This document shows, one piece after another, positions 55,065 to 64,000 of a DNA stretch of 64,000 nucleotides. The position numbers were made by a program, and so were the translations under genes. The stretch's first letter is position 1. The number at the start of each line of letters is the position of its first letter. The DNA is from Novipirellula caenicola (lineage in GTDB: Bacteria; Planctomycetota; Planctomycetia; Pirellulales; Pirellulaceae), in contig NZ_BAABRO010000005.1 of assembly GCF_039545035.1 (NCBI RefSeq), positions 372,001-436,000 of the forward strand. The letters run 5' to 3'. Under the pieces are notes generated by a model. That model made no database searches. It saw nothing but the letters and a program-made list of their open reading frames with translations, and had not been told where the DNA came from.

Positions 55065-58000
55065 CTAAACCAGCTTCGAACCAGGTTTTAACACCATGAT
55101 CTGCTCGGTGTTGGGCACCTTGGGTTGCTGTTCAGTCACAGAATCATCCGCAAAGCAGGCGAATTTGCCGTCTTGGTGTTCAAACCAAAACAGCGGTTCC
55201 GCCAACAACGTGCCGTCGTTGTCGGTGATGGGTTCTTGGTGAATCTCAAAACGATTCCATAGATCGGCCAGCCATTGGCGATGTTCATGTCCGATGCGGT
55301 CCAAGACGTCCTGTTGGTCCTCTCCGGCACTGGTCGATATCTCGATCTCCGGCGTCGTATTCATCGCTTTGACGCAGTGTTCAATCGTTCGGCACAACCG
55401 CCCCGAAGCGGCCGAACCGGTGCGGGTACAGTACAACGCCAACAACGATCGGGCTCGCGTCATCGCGACATAAAGATTGCGAGCGAGAATGTCACCGCCG
55501 GCGGTAACGAATTGGTCGACACAGGGGATCATGACGACTTCGGATTCGTAGCCTTTGTAAGAGTGCGAGGTCGTCACGATCAACGTGTTGGCATTCCGCT
55601 CGAACGGACGGTTGGTTTGAACCGATAACTCGACGCCGATTTCGGCTAACTTGGGCGCCAGTTTTTCTTGCAACAAGGAAACGACCGATTTGCCGTTGTA
55701 CAACAAACAAATGTCGCTCGGTGAGATTCCTTCCTGTTGGATCAGGTACTTCAAATGAGTCGTAATCGCCTCGATCTCGGCGGTTCGATGATCAAATGGA
55801 TGAAAGATTGGCTTGGGACCTTCGATCTGATTGAATCGAACGTTCAACCATTCCAAGCCGTTGCGTTCGGTTCGATCTAACAACCCCATGCTCAACAACT
55901 CGTTCTGGTCTTGGCGTTGGTCTCGCGGGGTTAAACGTTGCAACACGTTGACAGCGAGTTCGGCGATCGGAGCGGTGGAGCGAAAGCTTTCTCGCATGAT
56001 CGTACTGCGGCCTCGCATATCGAGCCCAAACTCGGACCATTTTGGCGTTTTTCGTCCGTAGATGTTCTGAGCGTTGTCGTAGAAAATGTGAGCCGAGCGG
56101 CTGTTGGTGTCTTGCGGGTCCGTTTGCTCGACGACCGATAACAACAATTTCAATACCGATGGCCCCATGTCTTGAGCCTCGTCGATAAACAGTGCCGAAC
56201 ACCGCGGCAACAGCTCAGACGCATCTTGACGACTCAAAAACTGTTCCGCAGCCCGGTCATAATCAAAGTCAAAACTATCCATCGACAACGCGACATTGGG
56301 AAGCATTCCTGACAACACGTCCTTGACATGCAACAGATGCACTTTGTCCCAAGGAAATGGTTGCTGTGGAAACAGTTCTCCTTTGCACAGGTTTTCCCAC
56401 GCCGATTCGATCGATTCGCGAAGCAATTTGTGCAGCGACCGGTTGGCGTAGACGGCCCAGATGCGAAGATCGTTGCTGCCTTCGAATCGCTTGACGGTCT
56501 TGGCAAGCCAGTTACAAAGGACGATCGATTTCCCGCTGCCCGCCACCCCACGAACCAATCTCGGTTTACCGTCGAGATTCAATTGGGTCAGCCGCTGCTG
56601 TTCTTCGGAAAGGATTGGCATCATTCCTTTGCGGTTGGCCACTTGGTGTCCCATGCTGCGATTCGCATTTGAAGATGTCTGATAATTGGGACGCGACTCG
56701 GCAACGGTCGTGGCGTTGCCCGCAGCATGAAAACCCTGATTCGTTCGGCTGACTTTTTCCCAGCCGAACGCATCACCATGGGGTTTCAGCACGCTGGGGG
56801 TCAGATGCAGTTTTAGCGGTTTTAGATACGGTTCGTCCATTTCACTGCGACTGGCCAACACGATGACGGCTTCGCGAGACCGGCTGAGGGCGACATTGAC
56901 AAGCCGTTTCCATTCGTCGTAGGGCCAATTGTAGCTGCCCGCATTGACGGTATCGAAGATCACGATGTCGGCTTCGGAACCCTGTTGGCTGTGAACCGTC
57001 GACGCTTCCCAGTTTGCTAAATCCCACGCAGCGAACTGCTTTTCGATCGCGTGTGCTTGGGCTTTGTAGGGAGAGACGAACAGACCGTTGGCGGTCCGCA
57101 TTTCAGGATCGACAAAGATCTTTTGCAGCACTCGCGACGTGATTGATCGTATCCAGCTCTTGTTGCCCGCCCCTCGCTGGGCACGAATGGACGCTAGATC
57201 GGTGGGCTCTTCATCGAGTACGTACCAGATCGCTCGCGAATGATTGCGGAGCATCGCTGGAATTAGCGAAGGTCGTTCTTTGGTCTCTTCGGCGGTTTGC
57301 AGCATTCCGTCGTACTGGAATTCGGAAACGACCTGGCACACATCGGGATGCATGCGTCGCTGTTCGGTTAACACATGTACGGCGGTGGGAGTAGCGGTTA
57401 ACTGATCGAGATGGCTGAGCCCACTGCTGGCTAACCACGTCTGTTGGCGGGTGGGCAGGATTCGCGAGATACGGCTGATCGGCGCAAGCTGTTTCGAGTC
57501 GCCGACCAAGACAACGCGTCGCGAGGCCAGCAGCGAAAGCGCCGCGACGGCCGTTCGCGAGATCAGTCCCGCCTCGTCAATGAAGATGGTCGTAAACGGA
57601 GCATCGCCTGATTCCAAGATTTTGATGATCGTGTCATCCCGCAAAAAGCTTGTGGCTTTGAAGGCGGTCGCAACCACCACATCGACATCAGGATCGACAA
57701 ACAGACGTCGGCTGCGGTCGTTTCCCTTGGCTCGCAATTCACCGATCTGTTTGCGAGTCAGTGCCTTGTCTTCCCAGCTGTCGAATTGCCGCAGCTGGTG
57801 GGCGAGATCATCGATTTTGTAAAGCACCTCGGATTCGGTGCCTTGTAGCATCCATTCGAGTTCCGCCGCCGCAAACGATTTCAGCGAGGCTCCCTTGCCG
57901 ATGCGTAACAATCGCCCTTCGGCCAGCGCATCAGCGGATCGCTCGCGAGCGGCGTGGCCGATCGACAACGCCGCTGCATCGGAGGCGCGATTGGTGGTCG

Positions 58001-58736
58001 AAACGACGAGGATCCGCTCGCTGTCATCTTCCAACACCGCGGCAATCTGTTGTCCGGTCGTATAGGTTTTGCCGGTGCCCGGCGGTCCCCACAGAATCGA
58101 CCAAGCATGTTGCCACCAGGTTTGCAGCGGTGACAAACCGACGTTGGATGGGGTTGAGATGGTCGGATGAACATCACCTTGGGTGGCATTCAAACGACCT
58201 GGCAGCAGACATCGAATTTCAGCGTACTCGGCCGCATTGTAGACGGCGTCCAAGACCGACAGAAACTCGAACGGACGGACGAAAAAGGATCCTGTTGTGG
58301 GGATCGCTTCGGGATTATCCAAACTAATAAAGAGACAACCGTTGCGTTCATCGACCTCCAAGATTTCGCCCGACCAATCGACGCTGTCGTCCACATCGGC
58401 CTGTTCATACGCAAAATCCGAGGCGTCGTCATCAAAGGATTTCGGACGAAATGCCTTGGCACCTTCCCAAGTCCAATCGAACTCGACCGAGCTGCCCAAA
58501 TGGATCACGCACACCACCCCGCGATCGCGTTCGGCAAAGAGGCTGACACGGCGGCAACGCAGCCGTTTCCATTTCGAGCAATCGCGGAATTCTTGGCGAA
58601 TCGCCGTCGCCGCATCCTTCAGCAGCGGCTCGTCGCCGGACGGCAAATCAAGCTCGGACGCAAAGCGAGCGGGACGAAACAGGTCATCCTGTGCCGCATT
58701 GTCATTCGACTCGCATTCCGGAAACGCTTCTTCCAT
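55065..58736 (-). CDS. Protein with two SF1 helicase cores (UPF1-like plus UvrD-like)
   Basis: 1223 residues from ATG 58736 (an ATG 16 codons upstream is possible). After a ~200-residue N-terminal region with beta-barrel-like strands, helicase core 1 has Walker A WGPPGTGKT (~217-224), TNRASDAAALSIG, DEAG box IDEAGLISRTA, VLVGDSKQLAPI, EQRRMHPDVCQ, HSQQGSEADIVIFDTVN and ALSRSREAVIVLAS, like UPF1/DNA2-type AAA_11/AAA_12 proteins. Core 2 starts ~residue 730 with GVAGSGKS, then LFIDEAQDMGPSVLKLLLSV, LRESFRSTAPIAELAVNVL and SYKGYESEVVMIPCVDQF with LYVAMTRARSLLALY, a UvrD/Rep-type pattern. Both sets of ATP motifs look intact. Role in DNA or RNA processing, repair or defence is unknown. Confidence 0.87.
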   Translation of the reverse strand: MEEAFPECESNDNAAQDDLFRPARFASELDLPSGDEPLLKDAATAIRQEFRDCSKWKRLRCRRVSLFAERDRGVVCVIHLGSSVEFDWTWEGAKAFRPKSFDDDASDFAYEQADVDDSVDWSGEILEVDERNGCLFISLDNPEAIPTTGSFFVRPFEFLSVLDAVYNAAEYAEIRCLLPGRLNATQGDVHPTISTPSNVGLSPLQTWWQHAWSILWGPPGTGKTYTTGQQIAAVLEDDSERILVVSTTNRASDAAALSIGHAARERSADALAEGRLLRIGKGASLKSFAAAELEWMLQGTESEVLYKIDDLAHQLRQFDSWEDKALTRKQIGELRAKGNDRSRRLFVDPDVDVVVATAFKATSFLRDDTIIKILESGDAPFTTIFIDEAGLISRTAVAALSLLASRRVVLVGDSKQLAPISRISRILPTRQQTWLASSGLSHLDQLTATPTAVHVLTEQRRMHPDVCQVVSEFQYDGMLQTAEETKERPSLIPAMLRNHSRAIWYVLDEEPTDLASIRAQRGAGNKSWIRSITSRVLQKIFVDPEMRTANGLFVSPYKAQAHAIEKQFAAWDLANWEASTVHSQQGSEADIVIFDTVNAGSYNWPYDEWKRLVNVALSRSREAVIVLASRSEMDEPYLKPLKLHLTPSVLKPHGDAFGWEKVSRTNQGFHAAGNATTVAESRPNYQTSSNANRSMGHQVANRKGMMPILSEEQQRLTQLNLDGKPRLVRGVAGSGKSIVLCNWLAKTVKRFEGSNDLRIWAVYANRSLHKLLRESIESAWENLCKGELFPQQPFPWDKVHLLHVKDVLSGMLPNVALSMDSFDFDYDRAAEQFLSRQDASELLPRCSALFIDEAQDMGPSVLKLLLSVVEQTDPQDTNSRSAHIFYDNAQNIYGRKTPKWSEFGLDMRGRSTIMRESFRSTAPIAELAVNVLQRLTPRDQRQDQNELLSMGLLDRTERNGLEWLNVRFNQIEGPKPIFHPFDHRTAEIEAITTHLKYLIQQEGISPSDICLLYNGKSVVSLLQEKLAPKLAEIGVELSVQTNRPFERNANTLIVTTSHSYKGYESEVVMIPCVDQFVTAGGDILARNLYVAMTRARSLLALYCTRTGSAASGRLCRTIEHCVKAMNTTPEIEISTSAGEDQQDVLDRIGHEHRQWLADLWNRFEIHQEPITDNDGTLLAEPLFWFEHQDGKFACFADDSVTEQQPKVPNTEQIMVLKPGSKLV

Positions 58737-58926
58737 CCGATCTGTGCCCTGTAACCCTTCGAGACCTCGGCAGCCACCATACAATTGCTAGTATGACGTG
58801 TCGGACGGATGATGAGTACCATCGCAGCGGCGGATTCCGGGTCGAGATGGACCGGCGAAAATGGAGAAAAGACGGTGGTCGGTTCCACCGGTTGTCTTGT
58901 CTGCGTCCCGTTTTCAGTCGCCGATT

Positions 58927-60195
58927 CTATTGGCGATGCGGCCGCGTCGCGGACGCCAGCGCGATCGTGACCAACATCGTTCCCGCCAAGCTGCTAAGTG
59001 CCACTCGCAGGCTGACCCATTCGGACAACAGCCCAATCAGAGGTGGTCCAAGCAGAAATCCGAAGTAGCCGATCGTGGAAACCGTCGCCAACGCGACTCC
59101 GGGGGAACTGCCCGGCAGTTTCCCGCAAGCGCTGAAGACCGCGGGAACGATCGTGGCAAGGCCTGCTCCGATCAACGTGAATCCAATCAGCGCCACGACA
59201 ACGTGATGAGATGTTACCACGATCAGAACACCGATCAGTGCAATCAACGCACATACTCGCACCTGTTTGACCGGCCCTAGCCATGCCGAAAAACGGTCTC
59301 CGGCAAATCGCCCCATCGCCATGGCGATCGCGAAGGTCGCATACCCCATCGCGGCGATGCCTTCGCCAATGCCAAGTGTTTGATGCAGCAGCACCGCACT
59401 CCAATCGGCCATCGCGCCTTCGCCTGCCATCACACAAAACGCAATCACGCCTAGCACGAGCGTCGCGTTTCGCGAGGCACGACCCGGGTGCGGCAAACTC
59501 GTTTGCTGACTTGCCGCATTGCCATGTCGGTCGTTCGCCGTCGTCGGATTGGATCGCCGCAGAGGTTTGTCGTTCGCAGCGTGATCGTTTTCGACGCGGT
59601 CGTGTAACAGACGGGAAATGATCGGCTGGGTGGCGGTGGCAAACGCCGCTGTGACCAGGATGAAATGCCACTGCACGTTCACACCGCTGATGGCGATTAA
59701 ACTGCCCGCCAACGCACCTGCCAATCCTCCGATACTCCACAACGCGTGGATCGACGAATTGATCTGCTGGTTCATGCGTCGCTCGACTTCGAGCGCTTGA
59801 ACATTCATGGAAACATCCAACATGCCATGACCGACGCCAAAAATGAATAACGCAGCGATCAACGTGACCAAACCGGGCATCAGCGGGATCGTCGGCAGCC
59901 CGATTAGATAAATCGCGAGGCTGATCGCAGCGATCCGCCGACTGCCCACTCGCGAACAAAGCCAGCCCGCGCAAGGCATCGCGACCACGGCCCCGGCCGC
60001 TACGACCATCAACGCAAGCCCCAGCGTTCCATTGGAAAGTTGAAACTGAGATTGAATCGCGGGAATTCGCGTTGCCCAGGTCGCGTACAAAAATCCGTTC
60101 AAACAGAACAGCGCACGCACCGCCCACAGCGAAGCGTTTAACGGCATCGCCGCAGGCGTACGGATCATTTGAGCTGGATGGATGACGTTCGCCAT
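58927..60195 (-). CDS. MFS transporter (fucose-permease-like)
   Basis: 422 residues from ATG 60195 (a TTG eight codons earlier is possible), 12 helices in two halves separated by a hydrophilic His/Asn-rich loop (~residues 205-250). Landmarks: LFCLNGFLYATWATRIPAIQ, GTLGLALMVVAAGAVVAMP, FGVGHGMLDVSMNVQALEVE, SSIHALWSIGGLAGALAGSL and FCVMAGEGAMADWSAVLL. This subfamily (YbjJ-like) includes sugar and unknown-substrate permeases. It is followed on the same strand by no clear partner, so the substrate is unknown. Confidence 0.87.
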   Translation of the reverse strand: MANVIHPAQMIRTPAAMPLNASLWAVRALFCLNGFLYATWATRIPAIQSQFQLSNGTLGLALMVVAAGAVVAMPCAGWLCSRVGSRRIAAISLAIYLIGLPTIPLMPGLVTLIAALFIFGVGHGMLDVSMNVQALEVERRMNQQINSSIHALWSIGGLAGALAGSLIAISGVNVQWHFILVTAAFATATQPIISRLLHDRVENDHAANDKPLRRSNPTTANDRHGNAASQQTSLPHPGRASRNATLVLGVIAFCVMAGEGAMADWSAVLLHQTLGIGEGIAAMGYATFAIAMAMGRFAGDRFSAWLGPVKQVRVCALIALIGVLIVVTSHHVVVALIGFTLIGAGLATIVPAVFSACGKLPGSSPGVALATVSTIGYFGFLLGPPLIGLLSEWVSLRVALSSLAGTMLVTIALASATRPHRQ

Positions 60196-60332
60196 GATCA
60201 GTTGGTGACTATGGTTCAAAGGGGGGGACTGACGGATCGACCATTCGCCGCGATCGCCGCTGGCGTGGCGTGCAAATGGCCGAACCGTCTAAGAGTAAAA
60301 AGGGGACACACCGCGTTGATGTCAATGCATGC

Positions 60333-61235
60333 TTAGACCGCATGTAGCGGAGCACTCGCGGTTTCATTCACGGTGGCAACGATCGCCAATCGATCGACTT
60401 GGGTTTTCTCCCAGCCTTGGACGTCGAGCCCGTGTTGTTCAAACAGTTCGCGAATCTGGGATCGATCGGACCATCCGATGACGTCTTCGAGGATCGGGAT
60501 CAACACACTAAACGCGTTGTCGCTCAGTACCGTGCGTCGAGCGATCGGCGCCAAATGGGTGTTTTCCGATACCGCGATCGTGTAGCCGTCACAGCGGTTC
60601 AGGTGCAGCATGACGTGAACATCCGAGCTGCCATCACCGAGATAGACGATCCGGTCCCAAGGAATACCAAGCTGTTCTTGCAACTTGTCCAACACGGTGA
60701 CCTTGCCATAGCCGGCGGTCAATTTTGACACCGACGTGATCTCGCCCGTTTCGGGATGGTAATTCAGCCGCGTTCCGAAAATACGTTCCGGTGGCACGAT
60801 GCCTTCGAGCGCCGAACGAACGACTTCTTCGGGCGATGCGGACACCACATAAAATGTGAAGCGATGTCCATCGATTCCTTGCTGCAGCAGCTCCATCAGC
60901 GGAGCCAGATTCTTTTTCAAACGAATCCGCTTGCCTGCTTCCCACAAATGTTCGCGGCGGACTTGGCGATAATCGGGATCGTGCAGCAACAGGTAAGTCA
61001 ATTCGCCGCCCTGTTGGACGAGGTGCGAATTGGCCAAACCCTTCACCTTCGCTTCAAAGTCCGCGAGCCCCAACATCGCGCTGAGTTCGACTCCGGTGTC
61101 GTTGAAGCTAAGCGTCTGATCAAAGTCGCTGGCGATCAGATAGTGTTTCCTCCGCGAGGGCGATTTTGGTTCCACCAAATCGTCGAGGATTGAATGTGAG
61201 TTGAACGAACGTTCAACCGAGATGGTCTGGTGCAT
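60333..61235 (-). CDS. HAD-superfamily phosphatase (MtnX/SerB-like)
   Basis: 300 residues. HAD motif I is [18 protein letters not shown] (nucleophile Asp at ~residue 36), motif [12 protein letters not shown], motif III lysine region, and motif [16 protein letters not shown]. The helical cap of the phosphoserine-phosphatase/MtnX group lies between motifs I and II. The DxDQT form of motif I is typical of the MtnX/KDO8P-like branch. It would dephosphorylate a small phosphometabolite; the substrate cannot be told. It is divergent from the GntR/LacI regulator gene about 290 bp away and could share its control. Confidence 0.85.
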   Translation of the reverse strand: MHQTISVERSFNSHSILDDLVEPKSPSRRKHYLIASDFDQTLSFNDTGVELSAMLGLADFEAKVKGLANSHLVQQGGELTYLLLHDPDYRQVRREHLWEAGKRIRLKKNLAPLMELLQQGIDGHRFTFYVVSASPEEVVRSALEGIVPPERIFGTRLNYHPETGEITSVSKLTAGYGKVTVLDKLQEQLGIPWDRIVYLGDGSSDVHVMLHLNRCDGYTIAVSENTHLAPIARRTVLSDNAFSVLIPILEDVIGWSDRSQIRELFEQHGLDVQGWEKTQVDRLAIVATVNETASAPLHAV

Positions 61236-61467
61236 GTTCGTCTTCCTATTGCCCTATGAGTTTCATTTCAAATGGAATTCACGAGAACCCGGCGATCATC
61301 AAATGTCGAAATGTCGATCGCCTTCGCCGTGCTCTTCGTCGTCAATCCTACGGAGATGCCATGAAATGGTATAGACAAATAGGCTCAGAAGACCAAAATA
61401 GCTGTAAGGTTTTAATGTCAAGTTGTTAGTGACAATCCAGTGATGTCGCTCTTGGGAAAATAGTTGG

Positions 61468-61519
61468 CCATTAACGGATTGAATCCACTTATTTCCTTCA
61501 TATTTGAAAACGTTAATGG
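61468..61519. promoter_or_regulatory. Candidate operator of the GntR/LacI regulator
   Basis: CCATTAACG at 61468-61476 and CGTTAATGG at 61511-61519 form a 9-bp perfect inverted repeat immediately before the regulator ATG (61523), with a 34-nt spacer. Placement suggests autoregulation. Confidence 0.4.
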
Positions 61520-61522
61520 AAA

Positions 61523-62614
61523 ATGGCCGATCCAAAATACAAGCAAATCGCGCAAGAATTAATGGCTGAAATCACAGCCGGTAAGTATCAACCAACGGGT
61601 CGATTGCCAAGCGAAGCCCAGCTTGTCAAGCGATTTGATGTGTCGCGGCCGACCGCGGCGCTGGCACTGCGACAATTGCAAGATCAGGGGCTTGTGGTTC
61701 GTCGCGCTGGTTCGGGCAGCTTCGTTCGGCAACACCCCGGTCGGGTCGAAACGGCGCAGCAACAAATCGGGCTGCTCGTCCCGGAGATCAACGAGACCGA
61801 GATACTCGAAGTGATTTGTGGCGACTTGGCGAGACTGTCTCGATTGCATGACTTCAGTTTGTTGTGGTCCGCCGGCGTCGATGATGACTCGGACGACATC
61901 GCAAGAACATTGTGCAAACCATTTCTCGACCAGAACGTCAGTGGTGTGTTTTTTGCGCCCTTTGAACTGCACGAGCTGAGTCGCGAGTTGAACTTGCAAA
62001 TCACCCGACAACTGCGTCAGGCCGGAGTTTCGGTGGTCCTGCTGGATCGCGACATTCACCCCTTCCCGGCGCGTAGCGAGTTTGACTTGGTGGGGATTGA
62101 TAATTTCGCCAGCGGGTACCTTGCCGCGTCACACCTCTTAAAACTGGGTTGCCGACGATTGTTTTTTCTCGGCCCTCCCATGGCGGCACCGACGATCCTG
62201 CACCGGATCGCCGGAGCTCGAGAGGCGGCGCTGAGCTACCATGAACCAGAGGTCCAGTTTGACGTCGAGCGGTTGCAGCCGGACGATGAACAAAGGGTTA
62301 AAGCGATTGCTGCGAAATCGGATGCAATCATCTGCTCGAACGACCGTTTGGCGGCGACGCTGATGCAAACGTTGGCGCGTATCGGAATTGCGGTGCCGTC
62401 GGATATCCGCTTGGTCGGGTTTGATGACGTGAAATACGCACAATTGTTGACAGTTCCGTTGACCACCATTCACCAACCGTGCCGTGACATCGCAATGGTC
62501 GCGTTTCGAGCGATGTTGGACAGTATCGAAAAGGTCGTCGTACCCCCCAGACACTGTCTGCTGCCGGGTCAATTGATCATCCGTGAATCCTGCGGTGCCT
62601 ACTTGGGTCGCTGA
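61523..62614 (+). CDS. GntR-type DNA-binding / LacI-type sensor hybrid regulator
   Basis: 363 residues. The N-terminal winged helix is GntR type (ADPKYKQIAQELMAEITAGK, GRLPSEAQLVKRFDVSRPTA, LRQLQDQGLVVRRAGSGSFV). From residue ~75 a periplasmic-binding-protein fold as in LacI/GalR follows (IGLLVPEINETEILEVICGD, VSVVLLDRDIHPF, GIDNFASGYLAASHLLKLG, AIICSNDRLAATLMQTLARI, DIRLVGFDDVKYAQLLTVPL). This is the domain layout of Bacillus AraR. A sugar or glycoside effector is expected. It may control the phosphatase and synthase genes that follow on the same strand. Confidence 0.9.
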   Translation: MADPKYKQIAQELMAEITAGKYQPTGRLPSEAQLVKRFDVSRPTAALALRQLQDQGLVVRRAGSGSFVRQHPGRVETAQQQIGLLVPEINETEILEVICGDLARLSRLHDFSLLWSAGVDDDSDDIARTLCKPFLDQNVSGVFFAPFELHELSRELNLQITRQLRQAGVSVVLLDRDIHPFPARSEFDLVGIDNFASGYLAASHLLKLGCRRLFFLGPPMAAPTILHRIAGAREAALSYHEPEVQFDVERLQPDDEQRVKAIAAKSDAIICSNDRLAATLMQTLARIGIAVPSDIRLVGFDDVKYAQLLTVPLTTIHQPCRDIAMVAFRAMLDSIEKVVVPPRHCLLPGQLIIRESCGAYLGR

Positions 62615-62803
62615 TTCATGCGGTAAGGAGTCATGTGTTGGACATCCGTCGCGTCCACCAGCGGCGTTCAGATTGACAATATTCAAGGGGGGATGCCGCA
62701 TAACACGCCGGCGACATCGAGAAAGGCCCACAATGTCGCGGCTGTTCGACCGCACGCCGATGCTCTGTGGCGAATTACTTGGCGTTCGCCTAAACTTGAC
62801 GGC

Positions 62804-63649
62804 ATGCTACCGAACTCCACACGACTGATCCTGTTCACCGATCTCGATGGTTGCTTGCTTAATAAGCATGATTACGACTGGTCCCCCGCCGCAGAGACGC
62901 TGCAGATTCTAAGTAAGCGTCAGATACCTGTGATCCTGAACTCCAGCAAAACGGTGGCGGAGATGACTCAGCTGGCCCGCGAATTGGGACTCGCTGGCAA
63001 GACTTTTATCTCCGAAAACGGCTCGGTCATTCGCTGGGGTGACGAGCTGGAGAAAGGCAAATCGGATTCTCCCACGGGCGAGATCGAAGTCATTGGTGCG
63101 TCACGCGACGATATTCTCTCGGTGCTGAAGCAACTTAAGACAGAATATCGCTTTCGCTCGTTCGCTGATTTGGGTGTGGACGGCGTGATGGACGAAACTC
63201 AGCTCTCGCGAGACAAAGCTCGATTGGCAATCGCCCGCCAGGGAACCGAACCGCTGTTGTGGGACGATAGCGACGAACAGCGAACAAAGTTTGAACAAGC
63301 CTTGTGCACTCACCAGCTGACATTAACCCGTGGTGGACGTTTCTGGCACGTCGCCGGAAAAACGAGCAAGGGCGTGGCGATGCAGCGAGTTGCCCAGTGT
63401 TTGTCACACCCCGATACCAACACGTTGACGGCCGCGATCGGAGACAGTCCGATTGATCAAAGCATGTTGGACCAAGCGGACGTGCCGATTGGCATTCCGA
63501 CACCGTCCGGGCTTGGGGTCAACATCGCGTCACCTGGCATCGTGGCAAAACAGCAAGGCGCAGCGGGCTGGGCCGAAGCGGTTACTCAATTGCTGTCGCG
63601 ACTGGATGCCGCGGCATCCGCGACACAAAATTCTCCTCCCCTTGTCTAA
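62804..63649 (+). CDS. HAD-IIB phosphatase of the mannosyl/glucosyl-3-phosphoglycerate phosphatase group
   Basis: 281 residues from ATG 62804, chosen because the family begins right before LILFTDLDGCLLNKHDYDWS (nucleophile Asp in motif I). Other marks: IPVILNSSKTVAEMTQLARE, GKTFISENGSVIRW, LTRGGRFWHVAGKTSKGVAM, and TAAIGDSPIDQSMLDQADVP (motif IV). These match MpgP/GpgP enzymes that remove phosphate from mannosyl- or glucosyl-3-phosphoglycerate, or mannosylglucosyl-3-phosphoglycerate, in compatible-solute synthesis. The next gene encodes the matching synthase, which supports the role. Sugar specificity is not readable here. Confidence 0.85.
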   Translation: MLPNSTRLILFTDLDGCLLNKHDYDWSPAAETLQILSKRQIPVILNSSKTVAEMTQLARELGLAGKTFISENGSVIRWGDELEKGKSDSPTGEIEVIGASRDDILSVLKQLKTEYRFRSFADLGVDGVMDETQLSRDKARLAIARQGTEPLLWDDSDEQRTKFEQALCTHQLTLTRGGRFWHVAGKTSKGVAMQRVAQCLSHPDTNTLTAAIGDSPIDQSMLDQADVPIGIPTPSGLGVNIASPGIVAKQQGAAGWAEAVTQLLSRLDAAASATQNSPPLV

Positions 63650-63663
63650 TCAAACGAAACACC

Positions 63664-64000
63664 ATGGCTGACTTCGCTCAAAACGGCATCATTGGAACGC
63701 TGCACAATCTGCGGAATCGTTCCACCGAAGAACTCGAAGCGGAGCTGGTCGAGTTTTCAGCAGAGACACCGATGTCGTTGCTGTTACCGTGCCTGTTTTC
63801 CGAACTCGAAGGCCCGGCGATGGGTCCGATCGTCGAAGAATTGGCGAAGATTCCCTACTTGAGTGAAATCATCATTGGGCTGGACCGAGCCAATGAAGAA
63901 CAATTTCACGCCGCCCGACGATTCTTTGACAAACTGCCGCAGAACTATGTCGTGCTTTGGAATGACGGAACGCGACTGCGGCACGTGGACGCGGCACTAC
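63664..64000 (+). CDS. Glucosyl-3-phosphoglycerate synthase-like glycosyltransferase (5' part)
   Basis: The first 112 codons, running off the right edge. The sequence MADFAQNGIIGTLHNLRNRS, ELEAELVEFSAETPMSLLLP, CLFSELEGPAMGPIVEELAK and IIIGLDRANEEQFHAARRFF, then VVLWNDGTRLR, agrees with GpgS/MpgS-like GT-A synthases that join a sugar nucleotide to 3-phosphoglycerate. Starts 14 bp after the phosphatase stop, so the two form an operon for glucosylglycerate or mannosylglucosylglycerate, osmolytes known in marine Rhodopirellula. The catalytic DxD motif lies beyond the window. Confidence 0.8.
   Translation, partial: MADFAQNGIIGTLHNLRNRSTEELEAELVEFSAETPMSLLLPCLFSELEGPAMGPIVEELAKIPYLSEIIIGLDRANEEQFHAARRFFDKLPQNYVVLWNDGTRLRHVDAAL

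Noticed and set aside
61299-61535. 78-codon minus-strand frame between the HAD and GntR genes
   Set aside because: Overlaps the regulator start and the inverted repeat; no ribosome site or recognisable domain.
1-64000. tRNA, rRNA, prophage or IS elements
   Set aside because: No tRNA cloverleaf, rRNA sequence, integrase, transposase or phage structural gene was recognised on either strand.

Overview
The window looks like a chromosomal segment from a marine planctomycete of the Pirellulaceae (Rhodopirellula/Novipirellula type). The signs are two very large sulfatase fusion proteins, a DUF1559 prepilin-like protein next to a small lipoprotein, a TIGR02989-like ECF sigma factor with a FecR partner, a dockerin protein with the planctomycete N-terminal ExLExRxLLA motif, many secreted FG-GAP/PQQ propeller proteins, loose operons and long non-coding gaps. 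The assignment rests on protein character alone; there is no rRNA or tRNA gene in the window.

Layout. 1-1505: arsR-gap-arsJ arsenate operon (minus strand, arsJ cut by the left edge). 2206-6683: secreted GH95 fucosidase, then a dockerin-bearing vanadium haloperoxidase. 6931-10343: a decayed FAD oxidoreductase, a SpoIIE-type phosphatase and a photolyase/cryptochrome that lacks the usual Fe-S cysteines. 10344-13222: a foldback repeat, a glutamine amidotransferase, then a gene graveyard (PL7 alginate lyase and animal-type haem peroxidase remnants) and a small BON protein. 13454-18676: SDR, FG-GAP protein and a PQQ-propeller/sulfatase fusion, the last two translationally coupled. 18838-19618: tandem ~189-bp palindromic repeats. 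19698-23566: arginine succinyltransferase, class III aminotransferase and M20 hydrolase, an amino-acid catabolic operon. 23593-31069: DMT transporter, membrane protein plus MutS-like ATPase, LOG protein, NhaA. 31281-39582: a 1433-residue sulfatase fusion, ECF sigma, FecR anti-sigma-like protein, lipoprotein, and a DUF1559 protein that appears to start at ATT. 40090-46492: nitrilase, FAD protein/MarR divergent pair, YeiH-type transporter with a small coupled membrane protein, D-amino-acid oxidase, SMR exporter. 46493-48201: candidate oriC and dnaN. 48301-58736: a 2115-residue secreted macroglobulin-like protein and a protein with two complete SF1 helicase cores. 58927-64000: MFS, HAD phosphatase, GntR/LacI hybrid regulator, phosphoglycerate-glycoside phosphatase and the start of a GpgS-like synthase (compatible solutes).

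Functionally the region combines algal polysaccharide degradation (fucosidase, sulfatases, a lost alginate lyase), arsenic detoxification, arginine/D-amino acid catabolism, ion homeostasis and osmolyte synthesis. No prophage, CRISPR array, IS transposase or tRNA was found. The most unusual items are the two opposite-order sulfatase/propeller fusions, the duplicated modules in the larger fusion, the double helicase, the ATT start, the oriC-like region by dnaN, and the modular foldback repeat family.
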